Positions 1-9,537 are shown, counted from the stretch's first letter. The stretch: DNA of 64,000 nucleotides from UBA2030 sp049969475 (GCA_049969475.1 JBMFOU010000013.1:1-64000), one strand, 5' to 3'. Translations and numbers: made by a program. The notes: generated by a model not told the origin, from the sequence alone.

Positions 1-1
1 C

Positions 2-2860
2 CTTAAAATGTATGAAAAGGATCGGAAGACGAAAGAGAAGGCCGATTCAGTACCTACGTTGACTAGGAAGAGCCCGGGGGCAGAGAAAAAAACTTTGGTC
101 GAACCTGAACCAGAGCCTGAATCTGAAAAAGGGGAAGTTGTGCCCACTAGCGAAATACTTATCGTTGATATTACGCTCAAACCCACTGAAACGAAACAAG
201 AAGAGCCTATCAGGGAGTCTCGTACGCGATTAGAGGGGCCTAAGATTCTAGGCAAGATTGATATAAAGGATGAAAAAATTCCATCATCTAAACCAAACGT
301 TAAAGTTTCTACCCCTGAGCCAAAAACTGAGCAGGTAACCCCGACTATTGTGAAGGCAGAAACTATTCAGAACGAGACCCAAATCGTGTCTGAAGATAAG
401 GCTGTGAAACAGCCTGACATAGTTGAGGTGGTACAAGCTGAAGAAACATCCCCGGCAGAGGTCGTTGTTGAGCCAGCAATACAAGTAACTGTTGAAGAAC
501 CTGTTCTCGAAAAGGCCGTTGAGGAAGAAAAAACTGAAAGTATTGAAGCTATTCAGCCTGAAGCGGAGCTGAAAGAAAACTTACCCGTTGAAGCCCAGGC
601 ACCGGAGGCATCCATTAAGGAAGAGACAATTAAAGAGGAAACAAAGACAGAAGAGGATAACTTTATTCCTGTAAATGTGCAAAAAATTGAAGGGCCAAAA
701 GTTGTTGGGAAGGTTGATCTGGATGCGATTCACCGCCCCACCCAGCCCAAGCCTGATAAAAAGAAGCCCGTAGCCTCTTCTCAAGGTCCGGCTCCAGCTT
801 CCGATAAAAAGCGCAAACGTAAGCGTATTTCAGAGGAAAAAATAGAGACCGGAAAGACTGATGAGGCCAAGACCGATAAAACCTCGAAATTTAAAATCGT
901 TACGCGTTCTGAAAAGAAAAAGAAAGCGCAAGAGCGGCATGGATTTAGGGAAGAAGTAAAGCCAGAAATCGATCAGGAAGAAATCCAGAAGCAGGTGAAG
1001 GAAACCCTGGCCAAACTTACCCAGCAAACACCTTCTAAGGCTTCCAAAGCTCGTAAAATAAAGAAAGAGCTTATTAAGGAACGGCAGGCGCGTCAGCAGC
1101 AAGAAATGGAAGAAAGTGCTCATACCCTCAAAGTAACGGAGTTTCTTACAGCCAATGAGCTGGCTTCGCTGATGAATGTTCCTGTAACCGATGTTATTAA
1201 ATTATGTATGGATCTGGGTCGCGTTGTTTCCATTAACCAGCGGCTCGATGCCGAAACCATCCAGGTCATTGCTTCTGAATTCGGTTACGAAGTAGATTTT
1301 TCGGATGAAGAAATCGAAGAAGAAGTGGAATTTGAAGACAACCCCGAAGACCTGGTGCCCAGGGCTCCCATTGTTACCGTGATGGGACATGTGGACCATG
1401 GAAAAACCAAGCTTCTTGACTATATCCGCAATACCAACGTAGTGGCTGGCGAGGCCGGTGGTATTACGCAGCACATCGGAGCTTATGAGGTAACTCTTCC
1501 CAACGGGAAAAAAATCACATTCCTGGATACGCCTGGGCATGAGGCTTTTACAGCGATGCGTGCCCGCGGAGCCAAAGTAACAGATATTGCCATTATTATC
1601 ATTGCTGCTGATGATGGCGTGATGCCTACTACCCGTGAGGCCATCAACCACGCCATAGCAGCCGATGTTCCTATGGTCTTTGCTATAAACAAGGTCGATA
1701 AACCCACGGCCAATCCTACCAAAGTACGCGAGGATTTGGCTCATATGAACTTGCTGGTAGAAGATTGGGGCGGTAAATACCAGGTTCAGGAAATATCGGC
1801 CAAAACCGGACAAGGCGTGGACTTACTTTTGGAGAAAGTGTTGCTGGAGGCCGAACTCATGGAACTGAAGGCTAATCCCAAACGGCCAGCAGTAGGGACT
1901 GTCATCGAGAGTTCGCTCGATAAAGGAAGGGGCTACGTTGCCAAATTACTGGTACAAAACGGCACTTTGCGGCAGGGCGATGTCTTAGTGGCCGGTTCAG
2001 TTTTTGGTAAAGTAAAAGCCATGTACAACGAAAGAAATCAGTTGGTTAAAGAAGTTGGGCCTTCAAGCCCTATCCTCGTACTTGGCCTTACCGGGGCTCC
2101 TCAGGCCGGCGATAAATTCCAGGTTTACGCAGACGAAAAGGAAGCCCGCAACATTGCCAACAAGCGGCAACAACTCCAGCGCGAAATTGGTCTGCGAACC
2201 CAGAAACATATCACCCTCGAAGAAATTGGTCGCCGTATTGCTATTGGTGATTTCAAGGAACTCAATATTATAGTGAAAGGTGATGTGGATGGCTCTGTAG
2301 AAGCCTTGACCGACTCGCTTCTCAAGCTCTCCACCGAGGAAGTTCAGGTAAACATTATACATAAATCGGTGGGACAGATCACTGAAACCGATGTCATGCT
2401 GGCTTCTGCTTCTAACGCTATTATTGTTGGTTTCAACGTCCGTCCCTCAGAAAAAGCCAAGGAGCTTGCACGCCAGGAGCAAATCGATATTCGCATCTAC
2501 TCCATCATTTATCAGGCCATTGAAGAAATTCAATCGGCCATAGAAGGTATGATGACACCCAAAACCGAAGAAAAGATTGTTTGCAATGTAGAGGTTAGAG
2601 AAGTGTTCCATATCAGTAAGGTGGGCACTGTGGCCGGATGTATGGTTTTGGATGGTACACTTACCCGACATACCAAAATTCGGGTTATTCGCGATGGTAT
2701 TGTTATCCATACCGGTAGTCTCGGTTCCTTAAAACGCTTCAAAGATGATGTCAAGGAAGTAAAAGCAGGTCAGGATTGTGGTCTTACAGTCAATGGATTC
2801 AACGACATTGTCGTGGGCGACATCATCGAAGGATACGAAATTGTGGAAGTAAAAAAGTAA
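2..2860 (+). CDS. infB: Translation initiation factor IF-2, 5'-truncated by the window edge
   Basis: IF-2 is the GTPase that brings initiator tRNA to the 30S subunit and promotes subunit joining. Counting from the first visible Met (base 8), the G domain is intact: GHVDHGKT at 460-467, DTPGH at 507-511, NKVD at 561-564 and SAK at 597-599, followed by the usual domains II to IV. The first ~370 residues are a charged Glu/Lys/Pro-rich linker holding two copies of an EGPK(I/V)(L/V)GK(I/V)D motif (near residues 76 and 228), as I recall from other Bacteroidota IF-2 proteins. The frame is open to the left edge (Leu-Lys before the first Met) and the expected N-terminal IF2_N subdomain is missing, so the true start lies upstream. 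A hairpin terminator follows the stop codon. Confidence 0.97.
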   Translation, partial: LKMYEKDRKTKEKADSVPTLTRKSPGAEKKTLVEPEPEPESEKGEVVPTSEILIVDITLKPTETKQEEPIRESRTRLEGPKILGKIDIKDEKIPSSKPNVKVSTPEPKTEQVTPTIVKAETIQNETQIVSEDKAVKQPDIVEVVQAEETSPAEVVVEPAIQVTVEEPVLEKAVEEEKTESIEAIQPEAELKENLPVEAQAPEASIKEETIKEETKTEEDNFIPVNVQKIEGPKVVGKVDLDAIHRPTQPKPDKKKPVASSQGPAPASDKKRKRKRISEEKIETGKTDEAKTDKTSKFKIVTRSEKKKKAQERHGFREEVKPEIDQEEIQKQVKETLAKLTQQTPSKASKARKIKKELIKERQARQQQEMEESAHTLKVTEFLTANELASLMNVPVTDVIKLCMDLGRVVSINQRLDAETIQVIASEFGYEVDFSDEEIEEEVEFEDNPEDLVPRAPIVTVMGHVDHGKTKLLDYIRNTNVVAGEAGGITQHIGAYEVTLPNGKKITFLDTPGHEAFTAMRARGAKVTDIAIIIIAADDGVMPTTREAINHAIAADVPMVFAINKVDKPTANPTKVREDLAHMNLLVEDWGGKYQVQEISAKTGQGVDLLLEKVLLEAELMELKANPKRPAVGTVIESSLDKGRGYVAKLLVQNGTLRQGDVLVAGSVFGKVKAMYNERNQLVKEVGPSSPILVLGLTGAPQAGDKFQVYADEKEARNIANKRQQLQREIGLRTQKHITLEEIGRRIAIGDFKELNIIVKGDVDGSVEALTDSLLKLSTEEVQVNIIHKSVGQITETDVMLASASNAIIVGFNVRPSEKAKELARQEQIDIRIYSIIYQAIEEIQSAIEGMMTPKTEEKIVCNVEVREVFHISKVGTVAGCMVLDGTLTRHTKIRVIRDGIVIHTGSLGSLKRFKDDVKEVKAGQDCGLTVNGFNDIVVGDIIEGYEIVEVKK

Positions 2861-2889
2861 TCAAAAAGTAATAGCTTCTAATCATTGAA

Positions 2890-2928
2890 GGGCTGTCTCG
2901 AGAATCTCGAGATGGCCCTTTCTGTTTT
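2890..2928 (+). terminator. Rho-independent terminator of infB
   Basis: A 13-bp stem (arms 2890-2902 and 2906-2918, two G-U pairs, loop AAT) is followed by TTTCTGTTTT. It lies 29 bases after the infB stop codon. The loop-proximal core GGCTGTCTCGA recurs in the opposing purA terminator. Confidence 0.8.
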
Positions 2929-3214
2929 CCATGGTGGAGGAAAGTCTTCTTGAACCCAAAGCCTAACAACGTTAGGATATTAACAGTCAGTCATCGGACT
3001 TAAAACCCAACGCTAAAGACAAGGATTTTTATGGACTTCACGCATTTTTCTAAAGAATGAAATCTGCGCTGAAATTTATTTCCTTCTTATCCAGACTTAC
3101 AGAATACCAGCGCTGCCGAATCTACTCATAGAAAGTAGGGAAAAACGTAATCCCATGGAGCAAGGCTTGTGCTTCATGTGAGGAATTTGGTGAGCTCTTA
3201 CCGAAAAGTTGTCA
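2929..3214. other. Intergenic stretch between converging terminators, no gene seen
   Basis: About 285 bases separate the terminators of infB and purA. Both strands are broken by stop codons in all frames. I recognise no RNA gene, repeat or fragment of a known protein here. Confidence 0.6.
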
Positions 3215-3248
3215 TAAAAAAAGAGGCCGCCCCGTTTCGAGACAGCCT
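3215..3248 (-). terminator. Rho-independent terminator of purA
   Basis: On the minus strand an 11-bp stem with several U-G pairs (arms 3238-3248 and 3224-3234, loop AAA) is followed by a T-rich tract. It begins 22 bases past the purA stop codon and shares the GGCTGTCTCGA core with the infB terminator. Confidence 0.75.
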
Positions 3249-3270
3249 TTTATGTCTAATTTTCAAGATG

Positions 3271-4563
3271 TCAATCTTTTAATGAAATAATTTGGTCCCG
3301 GTCGGGGCCGGTGGAGACCATATAAATGGGGACTCCGGTCTCCTTCTCAATCATTTGCAGGTAGTTCATTAAAGCTTCAGGGATATCTTCCTTTCGGTTG
3401 ACATTTTTCAGGCTAGTATTCCAACCCTTATGGGTTTGATAAACCGGCTTTACGTGAGTGTAATCGAAAGGAAGCGTATGAGTGATTTGGCCTTCGCTTT
3501 CATAAGCTGTACATACCTGAATCTCTTCAAAGTCGTTTAGTACATCTGTTTTAGTAATGATAAGTCGTGTGGTTCCATTGAGCATGATAGCGTAACGCAA
3601 AGCAGGCAGATCGAGCCAACCACAACGTCGGGGCCTGCCGGTGGTACTACCAAATTCATGTCCTTCTTTCCTAAGTTTTTCTCCGGTTTCATCCAATAGT
3701 TCGGTAGGGAAGGGGCCATTGCCTACCCGTGTGCAATAGGCTTTGGCAATTCCATATACTTCGCCCACAGCCGAAGGCGGTATTCCCAAACCTGTGCAAA
3801 CCCCTGCGGCAATGGTATTGCTGGACGTTACATAGGGATAAGCACCGAAATCAATATCTAGTAAGGTGCCCTGAGCACCTTCTGCAAGCACTTTTTTTCC
3901 TTCTCTTAAAAAAGAGGGAATAAGGTATTCTGCATCAATTTGTTTGAGGTTCTTAAGGGTTTTAAGTGAAGCAAACCATTGTGCTTCATAGTTTGCAAAG
4001 CTAAATCCGTCAATAGTAATACTGGCAAGATCTACTTCGTAGGTCTTTATAATTCTAAGGTGCTGATCACGTAAGACCTCGTATTTAGTATTAAATACAT
4101 TGGTCATAAGATCTCCTGTCCGAATGCCATGGCGGGCCGTGCGATCGGTATAGGCTGGCCCAATCCCTTTAAGCGTAGAACCTATTTTGGCTTTGCCTTT
4201 GCTGGCTTCCAGTACCGCATCGAGTAATCGGTGGGTAGGTAGTATGAGATGGCTACGCCTCGATACCCAAAGATTGGCCAAAACATCGATGCCAGCTTTT
4301 TCGTTCAGCATCGTAATTTCTTTGTGAAGAATAAAGGGATCGATAATGACGCCGTTGCCAATAATGTTGAGAGTATGTTTGTTAAGTATTCCTGATGGAA
4401 TCGTATGCAAAATAAATTTCTGGCCCTGGCGCTCAATAGTGTGGCCAGCATTGGGCCCTCCCTGAAAACGGCATATTACATCGTACCCGGGTGAAAGTAC
4501 ATCCACTATCTTTCCCTTTCCTTCGTCGCCCCACTGAAGACCCAGCAAAACATCTACTTTCAT
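3271..4563 (-). CDS. purA: Adenylosuccinate synthetase
   Basis: PurA catalyses GTP-dependent condensation of IMP with aspartate, the first committed step from IMP to AMP. The N-terminal signature is complete: WGDEGKGK, with the catalytic Asp at residue 13 and P-loop Lys at 16-18, and GGPNAGHTI with the catalytic His at 41. GSTTGRPRRCGWLD, the IMP/aspartate region, is also intact. The length of 430 residues is normal for the family. It is transcribed alone in this layout: the fur-like gene upstream has its own candidate terminator, and a strong terminator follows purA. The start is the only sensible Met in front of the conserved VDVLLGLQWGDEGKGK beginning. Confidence 0.98.
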   Translation of the reverse strand: MKVDVLLGLQWGDEGKGKIVDVLSPGYDVICRFQGGPNAGHTIERQGQKFILHTIPSGILNKHTLNIIGNGVIIDPFILHKEITMLNEKAGIDVLANLWVSRRSHLILPTHRLLDAVLEASKGKAKIGSTLKGIGPAYTDRTARHGIRTGDLMTNVFNTKYEVLRDQHLRIIKTYEVDLASITIDGFSFANYEAQWFASLKTLKNLKQIDAEYLIPSFLREGKKVLAEGAQGTLLDIDFGAYPYVTSSNTIAAGVCTGLGIPPSAVGEVYGIAKAYCTRVGNGPFPTELLDETGEKLRKEGHEFGSTTGRPRRCGWLDLPALRYAIMLNGTTRLIITKTDVLNDFEEIQVCTAYESEGQITHTLPFDYTHVKPVYQTHKGWNTSLKNVNRKEDIPEALMNYLQMIEKETGVPIYMVSTGPDRDQIISLKD

Positions 4564-4681
4564 GGATTAAATGATTTAAATTTGAATAAAAAATGGGGAG
4601 TAAAATCTTTCGCTAAGACAAATGATTGATCGATTTTCGTTTATTACTCGCAGATAGGTTCAAGCCTGAATCACCCAGACA

Positions 4682-4714
4682 CAAAAAAGACCCACAGCAG
4701 TTTCCCGCTGGAGG
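4682..4714 (-). terminator. Candidate terminator of the Fur-family gene
   Basis: On the minus strand an imperfect stem (CCTCCAGC with GCTGTGGG, one mismatch) is followed by TCTTTTTT. It lies about 50 bases after the stop of the upstream regulator and before the purA start. The stem is short, so this is moderate support only. Confidence 0.45.
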
Positions 4715-4763
4715 TAATTAAGCGTTTGAAGATTCAGGGCAAAGTTATAAAAATTGCCCGGAT

Positions 4764-5240
4764 TTAACTCTTGGGTTGTTTTTTTCCAAAGAATACCAGC
4801 GAGTGGCCATCAATGGTAACTCCTAGCTGCTTTTCGATATCATTTTGAATCTCTATAATGCGGGGGTCGCAAAATTCCAGAATTTCTTTTACTTCTCCTT
4901 TTTCGTCATAGCAAATTACATGGTCGTGCTGCTGGAACTTATAAGATTTCTCGTATTGTGCTGAAGCCCCCCCAAATTGATGACGAGTAACAAGTTGACA
5001 ATCAATAAGAAGCTCCATCGTGTTATAAAGGGTTGCCCTCGATACCCGGTATTTATTTTTTTTCATCCTAAGGTATAGGGTTTCAATATCGAAATGTCCC
5101 TCAGTCAAATACACTTCCCTGAGAATAGTGAATCTTTCCGGAGTTTTTCGGTGCCCTTTTCGCTGAAGATAATCAGAAAAGATTTGCTTGACGGTTTCCA
5201 GTAATTCGTTATTAACGGTTCTGGGCGCTTCTTTTTTCAT
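4764..5240 (-). CDS. Fur-family transcriptional regulator
   Basis: This 158-residue protein has the Fur/PerR/Zur layout: an N-terminal winged helix (TPERFTILREVYLTEGHFDIETLYLRMKK and VSRATLYNTMELL) and a C-terminal metal-binding/dimerisation half containing QQHDHVICYDEKGEV and CDPRI. The HDH metal ligands are present. The CxxC pair that normally follows (HDHLICxxCG) is reduced to one Cys because the second position is occupied by Glu-Lys, so the structural zinc site of classical Fur appears absent. Which metal or peroxide signal it senses cannot be told from sequence. It is a single gene upstream of purA, with an AT-rich inverted repeat over its promoter that would suit autoregulation. Confidence 0.9.
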   Translation of the reverse strand: MKKEAPRTVNNELLETVKQIFSDYLQRKGHRKTPERFTILREVYLTEGHFDIETLYLRMKKNKYRVSRATLYNTMELLIDCQLVTRHQFGGASAQYEKSYKFQQHDHVICYDEKGEVKEILEFCDPRIIEIQNDIEKQLGVTIDGHSLVFFGKKQPKS

Positions 5241-5277
5241 GGCTGTATGAATAGAGCAACTTTTGCCTCTTGTTGTG

Positions 5278-5312
5278 CAAAAATATAATTTTTATTCAAT
5301 TCAATTAAAAAT
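5278..5312 (-). promoter_or_regulatory. Promoter of the Fur-family gene with overlapping inverted repeat
   Basis: The minus strand holds TATTTTTG (5278-5285), matching the Bacteroidota -7 consensus TAnnTTTG, with TTG triplets at a suitable distance upstream. An inverted repeat ATTTTTA-N11-TAAAAAT (5288-5312) lies between the -7 and -33 regions and could be an operator. The region is AT-rich, so chance symmetry is possible. Confidence 0.45.
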
Positions 5313-5340
5313 AGAATAACAACTCATAAGTAAATAGGTT

Positions 5341-7623
5341 TTATAAGGACGCTTCTTCAGCATTGTAATTATCGATACGAACCACCTGCTGCACCCCCTC
5401 AATTTCACGTATTTTCGACATTAGCTTTTTCAACTTTTCGAGATGAGAAATGTAAAGAAAAACTGCGCCTTCCGATACTCCTCCTTCTGTTTCGAAATGT
5501 ATGGACTTGATGTTGCTGTCCATTTCATTGGTAATCACTTTAGATATTTCGTGTAATAAACCCTTTCGGTCAATGGTGTGTATGCGGATGCCGGCCAAAA
5601 ATTGTATTTCTTTTTTACTGTCCCATTTAACTTTTACAATATTATGTCCAAAGGTCGACATCAGGTGAAGGGCCTCGCGGCATTGGGCCCGATGAATTAC
5701 AATGTGCCCGTGTACAGCATCATAATAGCCCATAACATCGTCACCTGGAATAGGTTTGCAACAATCTGCTACTTCAGATTTTAGATGCTCAATGTTTTTG
5801 TCAAGCAGTTGTAGTTGATTGTTTTCCTGAAGTTTACGGGTTATTTGATCAACCAAAGTATCTACCGGGGCAGGGACTCTGTGCCGAGAAAACGGACTGA
5901 TGATAGAAAGCCAACTTTTTGAACCCCCTGAGAAAATATTTCTCAACATCGTTTCGGTAATTTTACCTTCAGCGATTGATGCATAAAATGCGTCTTCTTC
6001 GTTGTAATCCAAACGCTGCATCACCTCCTTTATCTTCTCCTCCGTTACGGGCCAATGCAGTTTTTCGAATAATTCTCCGATTTTGTTCCTTCCTTCGATG
6101 GCCAGTTGCTGGGTTTTCTCTCTTAAATATTCTCTGATCTTAGCTTTTGCTCTGGATGTTTTGGCATGTTCCAACCATTCGGGGGTAGGTTCATTTTTTC
6201 GAGATGTAAGGACTTCAATTTGGTCTCCATTTTGAAGAACATAGAATCGATTCTTTAAGCTGTGGTTTACATTGGCCCCAATACATTGGTGACCAACATC
6301 ACTATGGATGGCGTAAGCAAAATCGATTACAGTGCTTCCAGCAGGCAAGATACGCATCTCGCCTTTAGGGGTGAAGACAAAGATTTCAGAAGTAAAAAGA
6401 TAACTTTGGAAATCTTCTATAAAATCGAGGGCGCCGGCTTCTTCGCGTTGTAGCATCTCGCGTACACGGTCGAGCCAGTTTTCGATATTCTTTTCTTCGT
6501 AGTATTCGTTTTTGTATTTCCAATGCGCTGCATAGCCTTTTTCCGCAATCTCGTCCATTCGCTCGCTACGTATCTGCACCTCTACCCATTTTCCTATTTT
6601 ACTCATGACCGTGGTATGCAGGGCTTGATAACCGTTGGCCCTGGGTATGGAAATCCAGTCGCGCAAACGGTCGGGCTTGGGACGGTAGTGCGAGGTAACA
6701 ATGGAGTAAGTTTCCCAGCAGGCAGCCTTTTCCTGGGGAATGGGAACATCCAGGATAATGCGTATAGCAAACACATCGTAGACCTCATCGAAGGGTATGT
6801 TTTTCCGCTTCATTTTATTCCAGATGGAATAAATGGATTTGTTTCTGACCAGGATGCGGTATTTGTATCCCCTTCTGTTTAAATCCTGGCGAATAGGTGC
6901 CAAAAAATCCGAGGCAAAGCTTTCGCGGATAGGGTCCGACTCAGCCAGTCGGCGTGAAATTTCGCTATATATTTCAGGCTCAGTGAATTTAAGTGCTAAG
7001 TCTTCCAGTTCGCTTTTGATGGCATACAATCCAAGCCTATGGGCCAAAGGGGCGAATAGATAAGTGGTTTCGGCCGCTATTTTCAGTTGTTTTTCCGGCC
7101 TCATATATTCAAGCGTACGCATGTTATGCAGCCGGTCAGCTAATTTGATGAGGATAACTCTGACATCTGACGACATAGTTAGCAGAAGCTTTCTGTAATG
7201 CTCTGCCTGATCGGAAGGTTGGCTGTGGTCGAAAATTTCCTTGATCTTAGTAAGCCCCTGGCAAATGTTGGCAATTTTATCGTTAAACAGATTACGAATG
7301 TCTTCGATGGAATAAAGGTCGGAGCGGTCTTCCACTACATCGTGCAGCAAAGCGGCTGCAATGGCGGTAGCACCTAGTCCGATTTCTTCCACACAGATGC
7401 GTGCTACCTCCAGCGGATGATAAATATAGGGTTCGCCGCTTTTGCGACGCATATTGCTGTGAGCCTCTAAAGCTACCCTGAAAGCTTTTTTTATCAGATC
7501 AAAGTCCTCTTTGGCATTCTCTGGTCGAGGTTTATAAACAGAAAGCAGCTTGCGATACCGGCTAAGAATTTCTCTTTTTTCTTGTTCCAGATTGAACTCC
7601 CGCATCACCTTGGCTTCTTTCAT
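5341..7623 (-). CDS. Bifunctional (p)ppGpp synthetase/hydrolase, RelA/SpoT family
   Basis: This long RSH enzyme makes and degrades the stringent-response alarmone (p)ppGpp. Domains in order: HD hydrolase (YIYHP, ALLHDVVED with HD at 94-95, and LADRLHNMRTL), synthetase (VYDVFAIRIILD, ANGYQALHTT, VEVQIRS, AHWKYK), TGS (PKGEMRILPAGSTVIDFAYAIHSDVGH), a linker, and a C-terminal ACT domain. Both catalytic cores keep their key motifs, so it should be bifunctional. I use the Met at 7623 as start; an in-frame Met 12 codons upstream adds an unconserved MYFSIRYLKLIT, and a Met at 7605 is also possible. It follows radA by under 40 bases on the same strand. Confidence 0.96.
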   Translation of the reverse strand: MKEAKVMREFNLEQEKREILSRYRKLLSVYKPRPENAKEDFDLIKKAFRVALEAHSNMRRKSGEPYIYHPLEVARICVEEIGLGATAIAAALLHDVVEDRSDLYSIEDIRNLFNDKIANICQGLTKIKEIFDHSQPSDQAEHYRKLLLTMSSDVRVILIKLADRLHNMRTLEYMRPEKQLKIAAETTYLFAPLAHRLGLYAIKSELEDLALKFTEPEIYSEISRRLAESDPIRESFASDFLAPIRQDLNRRGYKYRILVRNKSIYSIWNKMKRKNIPFDEVYDVFAIRIILDVPIPQEKAACWETYSIVTSHYRPKPDRLRDWISIPRANGYQALHTTVMSKIGKWVEVQIRSERMDEIAEKGYAAHWKYKNEYYEEKNIENWLDRVREMLQREEAGALDFIEDFQSYLFTSEIFVFTPKGEMRILPAGSTVIDFAYAIHSDVGHQCIGANVNHSLKNRFYVLQNGDQIEVLTSRKNEPTPEWLEHAKTSRAKAKIREYLREKTQQLAIEGRNKIGELFEKLHWPVTEEKIKEVMQRLDYNEEDAFYASIAEGKITETMLRNIFSGGSKSWLSIISPFSRHRVPAPVDTLVDQITRKLQENNQLQLLDKNIEHLKSEVADCCKPIPGDDVMGYYDAVHGHIVIHRAQCREALHLMSTFGHNIVKVKWDSKKEIQFLAGIRIHTIDRKGLLHEISKVITNEMDSNIKSIHFETEGGVSEGAVFLYISHLEKLKKLMSKIREIEGVQQVVRIDNYNAEEASL

Positions 7624-7661
7624 GGTTATTAGTTTTAAGTAACGTATCGAAAAATACAAAT

Positions 7662-9017
7662 TTATACGAATAAGCCAGCAATTAACTCATCAAGGCGTTC
7701 CAGGGCTGTTATCTGAATCGGAAGATGGAGGTTGTCAACACTTTTAAGTGCATATCGCGAAATAAAAATTTGCTGAAATCCCAGGCGGGCGGCTTCGGCA
7801 ATGCGAGCATCTATGCGGGGTACAGGTCGTATTTCGCCCGAGAGCCCTACTTCCCCGGCAAAACAAATCTGATGGTTTATGGGGATATCTTCCGAGGAAG
7901 AAATTACCGAGGCTACCACCGCCAAATCGGCAGCGGGGTCTTCAATGCGTATACCTCCTGCAACATTGAGGAAAACGTCGCGGGCCGAAAGTCTGAATCC
8001 GAGTCGTTTTTCCAGTACGGCCAGCAGCATATTGAGCCTACGCTGGTCGAATCCGGTTGCCGAACGCTGAGGTGTGGAATAGACCGGGACACCAGCCAGG
8101 GCTTGCACTTCAATCAGCATAGGACGCAAACCCTCGATTCCAGCAGCAATGGCAACCCCGCTCACTTCGCGGCTGTGCTGGGTCATCAGGATCTCGCTGG
8201 GATTGCTTACTTCTCTGAGCCCACCGGCCTGCATCTCGAAAATTCCCAGTTCGCTGGCAGAGCCGAATCGGTTTTTTGAAGCGCGAAGGATGCGATAGCC
8301 ATGATTGCGGTCGCCTTCAAACTGTAAAACGGCATCTACCATGTGTTCCAGAATTTTGGGGCCGGCAAGCATACCATCTTTGGTTATGTGCCCGATGAGA
8401 ACTACAGGAATATGCCTGGTTTTGGCGAACCTTTGCAATTGAGCTGTGCATTCTCTTACCTGCGATACAGTGCCAGCTGAAGCGTCGAGTAGGCTGGTCT
8501 GCAAGGTCTGAATGCTATCGACGATAATGAGACGGGGCTGGGTGGTTTCGGCCTGAGCCAAGATTTCTTCGAGTTGGGTTTCGGTAAGAATGAAGCATCC
8601 CGAACCCGGCGAGGCAAGCCGATCGGCCCGCATACGTATTTGCTGGGTGCTCTCTTCGCCCGATACATATAGTACCCTTGCGTCTTTAAGGCTCAAGGCT
8701 ATTTGCAATAAAAGGGTCGATTTACCTATTCCGGGCTCACCCCCAATAAGTACCAATGACCCTGGAACAAATCCTCCTCCCAGTACCCGGTCGAATTCCT
8801 GGTTGCCCGTTACCAGCCTATCGAAGTCAGTTGAGGTGATTTCATCTATATGCACGGGCTTTTGCCCCATGGGCGAATGCTCTCTTCCTGGCGTGGGACG
8901 CTTAATTACTTCCTCGGCAAACGAATTCCATGCTCCACAAGCCGGGCAACGGCCAAGCCATTTCGGGGATTCAGCCCCGCATTGGGTGCAAAAAAAAGCA
9001 GTTTTGGCTCTGGCCAT
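7662..9017 (-). CDS. radA: DNA repair/recombination protein RadA (Sms)
   Basis: RadA is a RecA-like ATPase that drives branch migration during recombinational repair. The order of motifs is canonical: a C4 zinc finger (Cys10, 13, 24, 27 in FCTQCG...CPACG), Walker A GEPGIGKST at 93-101, Walker B LIIVDSIQTL, the RadA-specific KNRFG motif, and a C-terminal Lon-protease-like domain (GGIRIEDPAADLAV, SGEIRPVPRIDARIAEA). The 451-residue length is typical. It sits in a minus-strand run panD, flippase-like gene, heptose adenylyltransferase, radA, rel, with short gaps consistent with one transcript. Confidence 0.97.
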   Translation of the reverse strand: MARAKTAFFCTQCGAESPKWLGRCPACGAWNSFAEEVIKRPTPGREHSPMGQKPVHIDEITSTDFDRLVTGNQEFDRVLGGGFVPGSLVLIGGEPGIGKSTLLLQIALSLKDARVLYVSGEESTQQIRMRADRLASPGSGCFILTETQLEEILAQAETTQPRLIIVDSIQTLQTSLLDASAGTVSQVRECTAQLQRFAKTRHIPVVLIGHITKDGMLAGPKILEHMVDAVLQFEGDRNHGYRILRASKNRFGSASELGIFEMQAGGLREVSNPSEILMTQHSREVSGVAIAAGIEGLRPMLIEVQALAGVPVYSTPQRSATGFDQRRLNMLLAVLEKRLGFRLSARDVFLNVAGGIRIEDPAADLAVVASVISSSEDIPINHQICFAGEVGLSGEIRPVPRIDARIAEAARLGFQQIFISRYALKSVDNLHLPIQITALERLDELIAGLFV

Positions 9018-9036
9018 AGCCCGGGCATTTTAATGT

Positions 9037-9537
9037 CTACCTTCCCTGCCTGATGCGTTCTTCGATAAGTGTAGTGCTATATTCTTTCAGATAGGGCAGG
9101 GTGATCACTTCTCCTCCGTTGTCCATTACCCAGTCGGCGCCGATAATGTTTTCCGGTTTGTAATCAGCCCCTTTTACCAGTATATCTGGTGTTATGTGTT
9201 TGATGAGTTCGAAGGGGGTATCATCTTCAAATTTTACCACAGCGTCTATCATTTGCAGGCTGGCCAGAAGCTGCGCCCGCGCTTCCCAGCTGTTTATAGG
9301 CCGCCCTTCTCCTTTAATACGGGATACGCTGACATCGCTATTGAGCCCCACGATCAAAACATCTCCAAGCTCTGCAGCTTTATAGAGATAATCGATATGC
9401 CCCAAATGCAGAATATCGAAACATCCATTGGTGAATACAATCTTGTAACCTTTGAACCTCCAGTAAGATAGGAGTCGGTCGAATTCAATGGTTATCCCGT
9501 CAAAAATCTTCTTTTGCACTGAAAATCCTGAAGCCAT
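9037..9537 (-). CDS. D-glycero-beta-D-manno-heptose 1-phosphate adenylyltransferase (stand-alone HldE C-domain)
   Basis: This 166-residue nucleotidyltransferase should transfer AMP to heptose 1-phosphate to give ADP-heptose for LPS inner core synthesis. It shows the RfaE2/HldC signature: FTNGCFDILHLGH with HLGH at 44-47, LIVGLNSDVSVSRIKGEGRPIN, ILVKGADY and the closing TTLIEERIRQG. The kinase half found in E. coli HldE is absent here, and no heptose kinase, isomerase or phosphatase gene lies nearby. The start at 9537 overlaps the end of the upstream membrane protein gene by 38 bases; no other Met lies before the catalytic core, and homologues carry a similar ~25-residue lead. Confidence 0.93.
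   Translation of the reverse strand: MASGFSVQKKIFDGITIEFDRLLSYWRFKGYKIVFTNGCFDILHLGHIDYLYKAAELGDVLIVGLNSDVSVSRIKGEGRPINSWEARAQLLASLQMIDAVVKFEDDTPFELIKHITPDILVKGADYKPENIIGADWVMDNGGEVITLPYLKEYSTTLIEERIRQGR

Noticed and set aside
1202..1813. 203-codon minus-strand frame inside infB
   Set aside because: It is antisense to the conserved IF-2 G domain and has no recognisable protein character.
2929..3214. Transposase remnant or small gene in the infB-purA gap
   Set aside because: All frames are interrupted and no conserved fragment could be recognised.
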